Part shown: positions 15,531 through 23,631 of the stretch, piece after piece
How positions within the stretch are numbered: the stretch's first letter is position 1
How the letters are laid out: each line of letters starts with the position of its first letter
Source: Oryzobacter telluris
Lineage (GTDB): Bacteria > Actinomycetota > Actinomycetes > Actinomycetales > Dermatophilaceae
DNA length: 64,000 nucleotides
Reading direction: 5' to 3'
NCBI RefSeq assembly: GCF_043099285.1
Contig: NZ_CP170723.1
Coordinates: 2,418,001 to 2,482,000 of the forward strand
Notes under the pieces: model-generated
What the model was told of the DNA's origin: nothing
The model's input: only the letters and a program-made list of their open reading frames with translations
The model's database searches: none
Position numbers and translations under genes: made by a program

Positions 15531-16834
15531 CCCTGCCCGTCGGGCTCGACCTCGACGGCCGCCGCGTCGTCGTCGTCGGTGGCGGCCCGACGGTGGTCCC
15601 GGTCGTCCACGACCTGCTCGCTGCCCGCGCGCTCGTCGACCTCGTCGCGCCGTGGGTGTGCGAGGACGTCGCCGCCCTCGCCGTGCGCGACGAGATCGGT
15701 TGGCACGGGCGGGAGTACGCGGGTTGCACGGACCTCCTCGACGCGTGGCTCGTCGTCGTCGGCTCCGATGACGTCACCACCGACACCGCGGCCCACACCG
15801 ACGCCGAGCGGCTGCGAACCTGGTCCGTCGCCGTCCCTGGCACATCCAGCGACACCGCCACCGCCCGGCTCCCCCGCACCACCGTGGCGACCACGCCCGA
15901 CGGCGCCGTCACCGTTGCCACCCATTCCCCCGACGACCTCCTCGCGCTCGACGTCACCCGCGCTGTCGCCCTGCACCTCGAGACGGGCGGTGTCGACCTG
16001 CGCCGCCGCTCCCCCCGCCCCGGCACCGGCTGGGTGGCCCTCGTCGGCGGCGGGCCCGGCACCGACGACCTCCTCACCACCCGGGGCCGCCGCCTCCTCG
16101 CCGCGGCCGACGTCGTCGTGGCCGACCGGCTCGCGCCCCGCGCGGTGCTGGCCCACCTGCCCGCCACCGTGCGCGTCATCGACGTCGGCAAGGAGCCAGG
16201 CCGGCACACCGTCCCGCAGGAGGCCGTCAACGACCTCCTCGTCGCCGAGGCCCTCGCCGGTCGCGGCGTCGTCCGGCTCAAGGGCGGCGACCCCTACGTG
16301 CTCGGCCGTGGCGGCGAGGAACGCCTGGCCTGCGAGGCGCACGGCATCCCCGTGGAGGTCGTGCCCGGCGTGACGAGCGCTGTCGCCGTCCCGGCCGCGG
16401 CGGGCATCCCCGTCACGCACCGCGGCGTGGCCCGGGGGTTCACCGTCGTCACCGGCCACGACGAGCTCCCGGCCGTCCCGCCGGGCACCGACCACACCGT
16501 CGTCCTGCTCATGGGCGTCGGGCGGCTGGCCCGCTCGGCCGCCGCGCTCCTCGCCGCCGGACGTCCTGCCGACTGCCCGGTCGCCGTCATCGAGCGCGGC
16601 CTCCTGCCCGACCAGCGGGTCACGGTCGGCACGCTCGGCGACATCGCCGCCGCGGCCGCGGTAGTGGGCGTCGCCAACCCGGCGGTCGTCGTCATCGGCG
16701 ACGTCGTCCGCCTCGCCCCCGACTGGGACACGATCGTCCACGAGGTCGAACCCGCGCACAGCGAACGGGCAAGATCGACCTCTTGGTCAGATCCGCTCCG
16801 AGGACGGTGGGTCGGGGCGGCCGTCAGCCGATGA
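15527..16834 (+). CDS. cysG: Siroheme synthase-like protein: NAD(P)-binding domain fused to uroporphyrinogen-III C-methyltransferase
   Basis: The product should supply siroheme to the sulfite reductase. The first about 150 residues, with GLDLDGRRVVVVGGGPTVVP, are a Rossmann domain like the precorrin-2 dehydrogenase part of CysG; the dehydrogenase/chelatase activity is not certain because this part is divergent. The second part is a SUMT methyltransferase: VALVGGGPGTDDLLTTRG, DVVVADRLAPRAVL, VVRLKGGDPYVLGRGGEE and VVPGVTSAVAVPAAAGIPVT. The 435-residue protein overlaps cysN by ATGA. Its stop overlaps the end of the opposite-strand debranching gene by 11 bases. Confidence 0.88.
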   Translation: MTLPVGLDLDGRRVVVVGGGPTVVPVVHDLLAARALVDLVAPWVCEDVAALAVRDEIGWHGREYAGCTDLLDAWLVVVGSDDVTTDTAAHTDAERLRTWSVAVPGTSSDTATARLPRTTVATTPDGAVTVATHSPDDLLALDVTRAVALHLETGGVDLRRRSPRPGTGWVALVGGGPGTDDLLTTRGRRLLAAADVVVADRLAPRAVLAHLPATVRVIDVGKEPGRHTVPQEAVNDLLVAEALAGRGVVRLKGGDPYVLGRGGEERLACEAHGIPVEVVPGVTSAVAVPAAAGIPVTHRGVARGFTVVTGHDELPAVPPGTDHTVVLLMGVGRLARSAAALLAAGRPADCPVAVIERGLLPDQRVTVGTLGDIAAAAAVVGVANPAVVVIGDVVRLAPDWDTIVHEVEPAHSERARSTSWSDPLRGRWVGAAVSR

Positions 16835-18959
16835 CGACCTCGATGCCGTCCGGCGCGGACACGGCCACGACCTCGCCGTGGGCGTCGACCGAGACGCCCA
16901 GCGGTGCGCCACCGAGCCGCAGGCCCTCGACGGTGAGCGCGCCGAACGGCGCATCCGCCAACGGGGACAGGTGGATCCGGCCCGCGGGGACGTCGGCTCG
17001 CAGCCCCAGCAGCACCGAGACGAGCGCGCCGGCGCTGGCCGCGGCCCACGCCTGCGGCCGGCAGCTGGCCGGGTACGGCGCGGGGCGACCGAGCACCGGC
17101 TCGGCGCCGTAGAGCTCGGGCCAGCGGTAGCCGCTGGCCGCGGCGACGTCGACGAGCGCCCGCGCCACGGCCGACGCTCCGGCCGCGTTGCCGGTGCGCG
17201 CCAGCCCGAGGGCACCGATGGCGCTGTCGTGGGTCCACACCGAACCGGTGTGGTAACCGATCGGGTTGAACGCCGGGTTCGAGCGCGACAGGGTGCTGAT
17301 GCCGAGCGGGCCGAGGAGGTCGGGCCCGGACAGGGCATGCGCGACGCGTCGCGTCTCGGCCTCGTCGAGCAGCCCGGTGGCCAGGGTGTGGCCGATGTTG
17401 CTGCCCAGCCCGTCGACCGGGGCGCCGGAGCCGTCGAGGGCCATGGCGAGCAGGGCGGGGCGGGTCTCGGTGCCCCGCACCCAGAACCGCTCGCGCACCC
17501 GGGCCGCGAGCGCGTCGCCCCATGCGCGCCAGGCGGACCCGTCCTCGCCGAGGACGTCCTCGAGCAGAGACGCCGCGCCGTGCGCCGCCTCCACGGCATA
17601 GGCCTGCGTCTCGACCAGCGCGATCGGCCCGTCGGCGATGCGGCCGGACGCGTCGCGCATCGAGTCGCCGGAGTCCTTCCAGCCCTGGTTGGCCAGTCCG
17701 GCCCCCGACTCGTCGAGGTAGCGCAGGAAGCCGTCGGGGCTCTCGGCCGCGGCCCGCTCGATCCAGCCCAGGGCCGCACGCAGGGCCGGCGCGAGCTCCC
17801 GCACGACCTCGGGGTCGAGGCCCCAGCGCCAGGCGTCGTGGAGGACGCAGATCCACAGCGGGGTCGCGTCGACCGTGCCGTAGTAGACCGCGGGGAGGAC
17901 CATGCCGCCCTCGGGCCCGAACGCGGTGCGGCGCACCTCGTGCGGGATCTTGCCAGGGGCCTGCGCCGTGGCGACGTCGTCGACCGTGCCCTGGCGCCGG
18001 GCCAGCGCGCGCAGCGTCCCCCGGGCGAGGTCGGTGCCGAAGGGCAGGGCCAGCCGCGCCGACCACAGGGAGTCTCGACCGAACAGGGTGAGGTACCACG
18101 GGGTACCGGCGCCGGCGAAGACGTCGTCGGGGGCCAGGGGGTCGCGCATCGCGAGGTGACGCAGGTCGTCGAGCGCCGACTCCACGGTGCGGTCGAGGCG
18201 CGCGTCCTGCGCGGACACACGGATGCCGTCGAGCCCCGCCGAGTCGAACCCGGCCTCGGCGTCGAACGGTGTGGCAGAGGCGCGTTCGGCGCGCACCTCC
18301 ACGACGAGCTCTACCGTCCCGGCCGGTGGGACCTCGACCTCCCAGCACAGGATGACGCCCTCCGAGCCGGCGAACACCTCGGCACCGGCGCCGGAGACGT
18401 GGACGGCGTGGCGGTCGTCGGCCCACGTGGCGCCGTCACCCTCCGCCTCGGCCTCAACGGTGTCGACGGGCTCGACGTCACCCTCCTTGACGTCGTGGAG
18501 CTCGGCGCCGTCGCCGGCCAGGCGGAGCTCCACGCGGGTCGACACCGGCTCGCTCCAGCGGTTGCGCACGGTGACCGTCTCGATGAGCCCCCGATCGGCG
18601 AGGACGCGGGTGCGCGCGACCTCCACGGTGGGGTCGGGACCCGGGTCGCCGAGGTGCCGCGCGATGCCGAGGGTCTGCGTGGTGCCCCCGGTGCTCGCAG
18701 CCGCGATGGGGCTGGGCTCCCGGCCGTCGAGGGTCAGGACGAGGGCGTGGAGGACACGGCGGTCGTCGACGAACAGTCCGGTCGCCTCACCACCGGCTCG
18801 GGCGGCGTCGACGTCCCCGCTGCGCACGGACAGGCAGGTGACCGGCCCCCGGACCGCCACCTCGAGCTCGTGGAGCCACGGCTGTCGTGACCGCCCGGGG
18901 TCCGGAGCGGGGTCTTGACAGGGCGCGTCGAGGGGATGCACAGTGACGACCATAGCCAT
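16824..18959 (-). CDS. Glycogen debranching-type enzyme (amylo-alpha-1,6-glucosidase family)
   Basis: This 711-residue cytosolic glycosidase has an N-terminal beta-rich domain (GDE_N-like, about 1-270, with ATGLFVDDRRVLHALVLTLD) and a C-terminal alpha/alpha barrel. The barrel has GTPWYLTLFGRDSLWSARLA, PGKIPHEVRRTAFGPEGG, YYGTVDATPLWICVLHDAWR, LANQGWKDSGDSMRDASG and IGYHTGSVWTHDSAIGALGL, all typical of this family in bacteria. It likely trims branched alpha-glucans or imported oligosaccharides. It diverges from a LacI regulator and an ABC importer. Two LacI-type operators lie at its start. The first ATG (18959) overlaps operator one; the ATG at 18953 is an alternative. No clear ribosome site is visible. 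Confidence 0.85.
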   Translation of the reverse strand: MAMVVTVHPLDAPCQDPAPDPGRSRQPWLHELEVAVRGPVTCLSVRSGDVDAARAGGEATGLFVDDRRVLHALVLTLDGREPSPIAAASTGGTTQTLGIARHLGDPGPDPTVEVARTRVLADRGLIETVTVRNRWSEPVSTRVELRLAGDGAELHDVKEGDVEPVDTVEAEAEGDGATWADDRHAVHVSGAGAEVFAGSEGVILCWEVEVPPAGTVELVVEVRAERASATPFDAEAGFDSAGLDGIRVSAQDARLDRTVESALDDLRHLAMRDPLAPDDVFAGAGTPWYLTLFGRDSLWSARLALPFGTDLARGTLRALARRQGTVDDVATAQAPGKIPHEVRRTAFGPEGGMVLPAVYYGTVDATPLWICVLHDAWRWGLDPEVVRELAPALRAALGWIERAAAESPDGFLRYLDESGAGLANQGWKDSGDSMRDASGRIADGPIALVETQAYAVEAAHGAASLLEDVLGEDGSAWRAWGDALAARVRERFWVRGTETRPALLAMALDGSGAPVDGLGSNIGHTLATGLLDEAETRRVAHALSGPDLLGPLGISTLSRSNPAFNPIGYHTGSVWTHDSAIGALGLARTGNAAGASAVARALVDVAAASGYRWPELYGAEPVLGRPAPYPASCRPQAWAAASAGALVSVLLGLRADVPAGRIHLSPLADAPFGALTVEGLRLGGAPLGVSVDAHGEVVAVSAPDGIEVVIG

Positions 18960-19002
18960 TTGATCGTTCAAATCAATGCCTGTCCCGGTTTGAACGTTCA
19001 CA
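18959..19002. promoter_or_regulatory. Twin LacI-family operators in the divergent sugar-module promoter
   Basis: TTTGATCGTTCAAA (18959-18972) and TTTGAACGTTCACA (18989-19002) are two copies of a TTTGAacGTTCAAA-type palindrome with a CG centre, as LacI-family repressors recognise. Their centres are 30 bases apart, about three helical turns, so two dimers could bind on the same face. They sit between the debranching gene and the LacI gene at 19054, the probable autoregulating repressor. Confidence 0.7.
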
Positions 19003-19053
19003 CCATCGTCGGTCGGCTCCCCCGTCCGACGCCGGACGGTCGAGGAGGACCGG

Positions 19054-20106
19054 ATGACGCAACAGTCGCACGGCCCCCGCGTCACCATCCACGACGTCGC
19101 CCGCGCGGCCCAGGTGTCCCGCCAGACGGTGAGCAACGCGGTCAACAACCCCGAGCGGCTCAGTCCGGACACCCTCGAACGGGTCCTGGCCGCCATCGAC
19201 GACCTCGGCTACCACGCATCGAGCTCGGCCCAGTCACTGCGCAGCCGACGCGCCGGCGCCATCGGCCTCGAGCTGCACACCCTGGGGAGCCACAACGCGA
19301 CCACCGCCCCCGTCCTCACCGCTCTCAGCGTCCGGGCCGCCCAGCACGACTGCCACGTCGTCCCCTTCGGGTCCGACTCCGGCTCACCGATGTTGGAGGG
19401 CTACCGGGCGATGTGGGCCCGTCGGCTCGTGGACGCGTTCATCGTCACCGAGACCCACCACGGCGACCCTCGTCCCCCGTGGCTCGAGGCGCGCGGGATC
19501 GCGTACGCCTCCTTCGGCAGGGTCTGGGACGACCCCACCTTCACCCGGTGGGTCGACGTCGACGGAGCAGCCGGCACCCGGGCCGCGGTCGAGCACTGCG
19601 TGACGGCGGGGTACCGCACCGTGGCCTACCTCGGCTGGCCCGAGGGCTCGGTCGTCGGTGACGACCGCCGGTCCGGCTGGGCCGAGGCCTGCGTCGCCGC
19701 CGGTCCGGACGTGCACGGCCCCGAGGCCACTGCCGAGCAGGACCTGGACGCCGCCTTCGCCGCCGCGGGTTCGCTCGTGGACCGACTCGGACCGGGCGAC
19801 GCGGTCGTCTGCGCGTCCGACGTCCTGGCTCTCGGCGTCCACCAGGTCCTCGTCCGTCGCGGCCTCGAACCAGGGCGCGACATCGGCGTGGTCGGCTTCG
19901 ACGGCTCGGAGACCGCACGGATGCACCACCTCGCCTCGGTCGCCCAGCCCTTCGACGCGATCGCCGAGGAGTCGCTGCGGCTCGTGCGCGCGGCACTGCA
20001 CGGCGAGGAAGCCCCGGCGCGCGGCTCGCTCCTCCTGCCCGTGCTCCAGCCGGCCCGGAGCACCGTCCTCCGCGATCCCACTCACCCCCAGACCCCGGTC
20101 CCCTGA
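19054..20106 (+). CDS. LacI-family transcriptional regulator of the debranching/ABC sugar module
   Basis: This is a 350-residue repressor. The HTH and hinge are TIHDVARAAQVSRQTVSNAV and LDDLGYHASSSAQSLRSRR (about 11-70). The rest is a periplasmic-binding-like sugar sensor ending with VVGFDGSETARMHHLASVAQ. The ATG at 19054 is preceded by GAGGAGGACCGG. Gene order and operator position suggest it represses both the debranching gene and the solute-binding protein/permease genes until an alpha-glucoside or oligosaccharide binds. The actual inducer is unknown. Confidence 0.9.
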   Translation: MTQQSHGPRVTIHDVARAAQVSRQTVSNAVNNPERLSPDTLERVLAAIDDLGYHASSSAQSLRSRRAGAIGLELHTLGSHNATTAPVLTALSVRAAQHDCHVVPFGSDSGSPMLEGYRAMWARRLVDAFIVTETHHGDPRPPWLEARGIAYASFGRVWDDPTFTRWVDVDGAAGTRAAVEHCVTAGYRTVAYLGWPEGSVVGDDRRSGWAEACVAAGPDVHGPEATAEQDLDAAFAAAGSLVDRLGPGDAVVCASDVLALGVHQVLVRRGLEPGRDIGVVGFDGSETARMHHLASVAQPFDAIAEESLRLVRAALHGEEAPARGSLLLPVLQPARSTVLRDPTHPQTPVP

Positions 20107-20185
20107 CCTCGACCACGCAGCCGTCCCCAGCCCGAGCAGCACCTAGCACCGTCCAGCAGCGCACCACCCGACGAAGGAGTCACCC

Positions 20186-21433
20186 ATGACGCGCACCACC
20201 CGTTCGGCCGCCCTGGCCCTCGCCCTCACCGGCGCCCTCTCGATCAGCGCCTGCGGAGGTGGCGGCGGGTTCGAGGACCAGTCGACCTCCAGCGCGCCCG
20301 CCTCGGCGAGCGGGCCCGTTCAGCTCCAGATGCTCATCGCGTCGTCCGGTGACGCCGAGACCGCCGCGGTCAAGGCTGCCGCGGATGCCTGGGCCAAGAC
20401 CTCCGGGAACACGGTCACCGTCACCGTCGCGAGCGACATGCAGCAGCAGCTCGCCCAGGGCTTCGCCAGCGGCAAGCCGGCCGATGTCTTCTACATGGAC
20501 GCCTCCCGCTTCGCCGACTACGCCAAGAACGGCAGCCTCTTCCCCTACCAGCTCGACGACAACGACGACTTCTACGAGTCGCTGCGCAAGACCTTCACCT
20601 ACGAGGGCAAGCAGTACTGCTCCCCCAAGGACTTCTCGACGCTGGGTCTGCAGATCAACACCGACTCATGGACCAAGGCCGGCCTCACCGACGCCGACGT
20701 CCCGACGACGTGGGAGGAGCTGGAGGCCGTGTCCAAGAAGCTGACGACCAAGGACCAGGCCGGCCTCGGCATCGGCGTCGGGATCGACCGACTCGGTGCG
20801 TTCGTCGTCCAGAGCGGCGGCTGGTGGCTCAAGGACGACGGCACGGCCGCGTCGGCGAACACCCCGGAGGTCACCCAGGCCCTGGAGTACGTCCAGAAGA
20901 ACGTCAAGGCCGGCAACTTCCAGATGTCGAACCAGCTCGACTCCGGCTGGGGTGGCGAGGCGTTCGGGACCAAGAAGTCCGCGATGACCATCGAGGGGAA
21001 CTGGATCAAGGGCGCGGCGAAGAACGACTACCCCGACCTCAAGTACAAGACCGTCGAGCTGCCGGCCGGCCCCAAGGGCAAGGGCACCCTGCAGTTCACG
21101 CAGTGCTGGGGGATCGCGGCGGACTCCAAGGCGCAGGCGCAGGCCGTCGACCTGGTCAAGGCCATGAGCACGGCGGAGCAGCAGCTGGCCTTCGCCGACG
21201 CGTTCGGCGTGATGCCGAGCCGCCAGTCCGCGGCGGAGCAGTACAAGTCGAAGTTCCCCGAGGACGCCCCCTTCATCGCCGGCGGCGAGTACGGCCACGG
21301 CCCGATCAACGCGCCGGGCATGGAGCAGGTCGTCGCCGACCTCAACTCCAAGCTGGAGAACTTCGGCGGCGCCAACCTCCCCGACGTCCTGAAGACGTTC
21401 GACACCAACGCCGGCGCGGCGCTGGGCAAGTGA
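20186..21433 (+). CDS. Sugar ABC transporter substrate-binding lipoprotein
   Basis: This 415-residue secreted lipoprotein opens MTRTTRSAALALALTGALSI and has the lipobox SISAC at residues 19-23. The next residues are a glycine/serine linker. The family-1 solute-binding fold follows with VQLQMLIASSGDAETAAVK and GFASGKPADVFYMDASRF, plus AMTIEGNWIKGAAKNDYPDL and AIAADSKAQAQ-like closing segments. It should bind a mono- or oligosaccharide outside the membrane and hand it to the two permeases that follow. The start has GAAGGAG at good spacing. The stop overlaps the next GTG start. Confidence 0.92.
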   Translation: MTRTTRSAALALALTGALSISACGGGGGFEDQSTSSAPASASGPVQLQMLIASSGDAETAAVKAAADAWAKTSGNTVTVTVASDMQQQLAQGFASGKPADVFYMDASRFADYAKNGSLFPYQLDDNDDFYESLRKTFTYEGKQYCSPKDFSTLGLQINTDSWTKAGLTDADVPTTWEELEAVSKKLTTKDQAGLGIGVGIDRLGAFVVQSGGWWLKDDGTAASANTPEVTQALEYVQKNVKAGNFQMSNQLDSGWGGEAFGTKKSAMTIEGNWIKGAAKNDYPDLKYKTVELPAGPKGKGTLQFTQCWGIAADSKAQAQAVDLVKAMSTAEQQLAFADAFGVMPSRQSAAEQYKSKFPEDAPFIAGGEYGHGPINAPGMEQVVADLNSKLENFGGANLPDVLKTFDTNAGAALGK

Positions 21434-22569
21434 GCACCGCCGACTCGGCCGTGGGGTCCGGCACCAGCCGGGCCCCACGGCGGGGGCGCCGGGGCGGTGG
21501 ACAGCGACAGTCGGTCGCCGGCTGGCTCTTCGTGACCCCGACGCTCGTCATCCTCGGGCTGTTCCTCGTCATCCCGATCATCATGGCGCTGTGGGTGTCC
21601 TTCACCGACTGGACCGGTCGGGGGAGCCCCTTCTCGTCCTCGGTCGGCTTCGTCGGGAGCGACAACTACCAGGCACTCCTCACCGAGCAGGGCCTGTCGC
21701 GCCAGGACTTCATGATCTCGCTGCGCAACACGTTCTACTACGTGCTCGGTGTCGTCCCCCTGCAGACCGTGATCGCCCTCGTCCTCGCGATCATCGTCAA
21801 CCAGCGCTTCCTCAAGGGCCGCACGTTCTTCAGGACGGCGTTCTACTTCCCGTCCGTGGTGTCATCCGTCGCCATCTCGCTGGTGTTCCTCTTCCTCTTC
21901 ACGGGCACGGGTGCCGTCAACCGCTTCCTCGCGATCTTCGGCGTCGACGGGCCCACCTGGTTCTCCGACCCGCGTGGCCTCATCCACCTCGTCGGTGACG
22001 CCCTCGGACTGTGGAGCGTCTCGGCTCCCCCAGCGGCGCTGGCCGACACCCGCGTGCTGAGCCTGCCCCTGTGGGAGTGGATCAGCGGCCCGTCGGTCGC
22101 CCTGTCGGCGATCATGCTGCAGGTCATCTGGACCACCGCGGGCACCTTCATGCTCATGTTCCTCGCCGCGCTGCAGGACCTCCCCACCGAGGTCGAGGAG
22201 GCGGCGCTCGTCGACGGCGCCAACCGTTGGCAGCGCTTCCGCGCCGTCACCGTGCCGCACCTGCGGCCGACGATCCTCCTCGTCGTCACCCTCGGGATCA
22301 TCGGCACCTGGCAGGTGTTCGACCAGATGTACGTCATGACCCAGGGCGGTCCCGCGAAGACGACCCTGACGCCGGCGTACCTGTCCTACACCGCGGCGTT
22401 CCGGCAGCAGCAGTGGGGTGAGGGCGCGGCGATGGCGTTCCTGCTCTTCGTCCTCATCTTCGTCCTCACGACGTTCCAGCGGTTCGTCCTGCGCGACAAG
22501 GACGAGGCAGCGCGGCGCAAGGCGGAGCGCGCCCAGAAGCGTGCCGCGCGCGGGAAGGTGGCGGCATGA
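21430..22569 (+). CDS. Sugar ABC transporter permease (MalF-like)
   Basis: This is an inner-membrane permease of 379 residues. After a basic N-terminus there are six or more hydrophobic segments, the first WLFVTPTLVILGLFLVIPII. The EAA loop that docks to the ATPase is EEAALVDGANRWQRFRAVTV. A segment of about 50 residues between helices, WFSDPRGLIHLVGDALGLWS and on, is longer than usual and may be a periplasmic extension. The GTG start at 21430 overlaps the binding-protein stop. No ATP-binding subunit is encoded nearby, so a shared MsiK-type ATPase is likely. Confidence 0.93.
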   Translation: MSTADSAVGSGTSRAPRRGRRGGGQRQSVAGWLFVTPTLVILGLFLVIPIIMALWVSFTDWTGRGSPFSSSVGFVGSDNYQALLTEQGLSRQDFMISLRNTFYYVLGVVPLQTVIALVLAIIVNQRFLKGRTFFRTAFYFPSVVSSVAISLVFLFLFTGTGAVNRFLAIFGVDGPTWFSDPRGLIHLVGDALGLWSVSAPPAALADTRVLSLPLWEWISGPSVALSAIMLQVIWTTAGTFMLMFLAALQDLPTEVEEAALVDGANRWQRFRAVTVPHLRPTILLVVTLGIIGTWQVFDQMYVMTQGGPAKTTLTPAYLSYTAAFRQQQWGEGAAMAFLLFVLIFVLTTFQRFVLRDKDEAARRKAERAQKRAARGKVAA

Positions 22570-23513
22570 CCCAGACACCCAGTGGCGACTCGCTGGCGCC
22601 GGCCGCCCGGGCCGTGGCCACGGCCGACGTCCCCGCCACGCAGGCCCCTCGGCGCCGCTCCGGCGACGACGGCACCACCGTCACCCGCAGTGGGCGCAAG
22701 AAGAAGCTCGCCGTCTACACGGCGCTCCTGGCCTTCTCGCTCGTGTACATCTACCCCTTCGTGGTGCAGGTCTCGACGTCCCTGAAGACCAACGGAGATG
22801 CCGTCGACAACCCCTTGGGCGTGATCCCCAACCCGTTGACGACCGCTGCCTTCGAGCGGCTGGCCGACACCGACTTCCCGCTCTGGTTCACGAACTCCGT
22901 CGTGGTGACGGTGTTCGTCACGCTGGGCCGGGTGTTCTTCAACTCGCTCGCGGGTTACGCGTTGGCCCGGTTGAAGTTCCGCGGTCGTGAGGCCGTCTTC
23001 ACCGCACTCCTTGCGGTGCTGGCGGTGCCCGGCATCGTGCTGCTCATCCCGAAGTTCCTGGTGCTCAACTACCTCGGGATCTACAACACCTACCCGGCGC
23101 TCATCGTGCCCTTGCTCGTCGACGCCGCAGGCGTGTTCATCATGAAGCAGTTCTTCGAGTCGATCCCCCCTTCGGTGGAGGAGGCCGCGCGCATCGACGG
23201 CGCGGGCACCTTCCGGATCTTCTGGTCCGTCGTGCTCCCCATGGCCAAGCCGGCCGTGATCACCTTGACGATCCTGGCCTTCCAGGGATCGTGGAACGAG
23301 CTGGCCCACTTCATCATCGCCACCAACGACCCCTCGCTGTTCACACTGACGCGCGGCGTCGGGCAGCTGACGTCCGGGGGCCTGGGCTCGGGCAACCAGT
23401 ACCCGATCTCGATGGCTGCGGCCCTGCTCATGACCATCCCGACGGCCATCGTCTTCGTGGTCTTCCAGCGGTACTTCACCCAAGGAGCGAATGCGGGAGC
23501 CGAGAAGGGCTGA
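22566..23513 (+). CDS. Sugar ABC transporter permease (MalG-like)
   Basis: This second permease of the pair has 315 residues. A long polar N-terminus of about 45 residues precedes the first membrane segment (VYTALLAFSLVYIYPFVVQV). Five further helices follow, and the EAA loop is EEAARIDGAGTFRIFWSVVL. It overlaps the first permease by ATGA and closes the operon. A strong hairpin lies 42 bases after the stop. With the binding protein it forms a CUT1-type carbohydrate importer, most likely for an alpha-glucan oligosaccharide in view of the debranching enzyme across the promoter. Confidence 0.93.
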   Translation: MTQTPSGDSLAPAARAVATADVPATQAPRRRSGDDGTTVTRSGRKKKLAVYTALLAFSLVYIYPFVVQVSTSLKTNGDAVDNPLGVIPNPLTTAAFERLADTDFPLWFTNSVVVTVFVTLGRVFFNSLAGYALARLKFRGREAVFTALLAVLAVPGIVLLIPKFLVLNYLGIYNTYPALIVPLLVDAAGVFIMKQFFESIPPSVEEAARIDGAGTFRIFWSVVLPMAKPAVITLTILAFQGSWNELAHFIIATNDPSLFTLTRGVGQLTSGGLGSGNQYPISMAAALLMTIPTAIVFVVFQRYFTQGANAGAEKG

Positions 23514-23554
23514 GCAGACTGCGTCCGCAGGCAAGCGTTCGTGGACCCGGCGGA

Positions 23555-23588
23555 GCCGGGGTCGGCGTCTGGTCGCGCCGACCCCGGC
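23555..23588. terminator. Bidirectional terminator between permease and chaplin-like gene
   Basis: A perfect 13-base stem (GCCGGGGTCGGCG and its complement) with the 8-base loop TCTGGTCG lies between two convergent genes. There is no T-run, as is common for high-GC terminators. Confidence 0.75.
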
Positions 23589-23631
23589 CGAGCGGGAGGA
23601 CGAGTGCGCCCCGCTCGTGGTGTCGCCGAGG

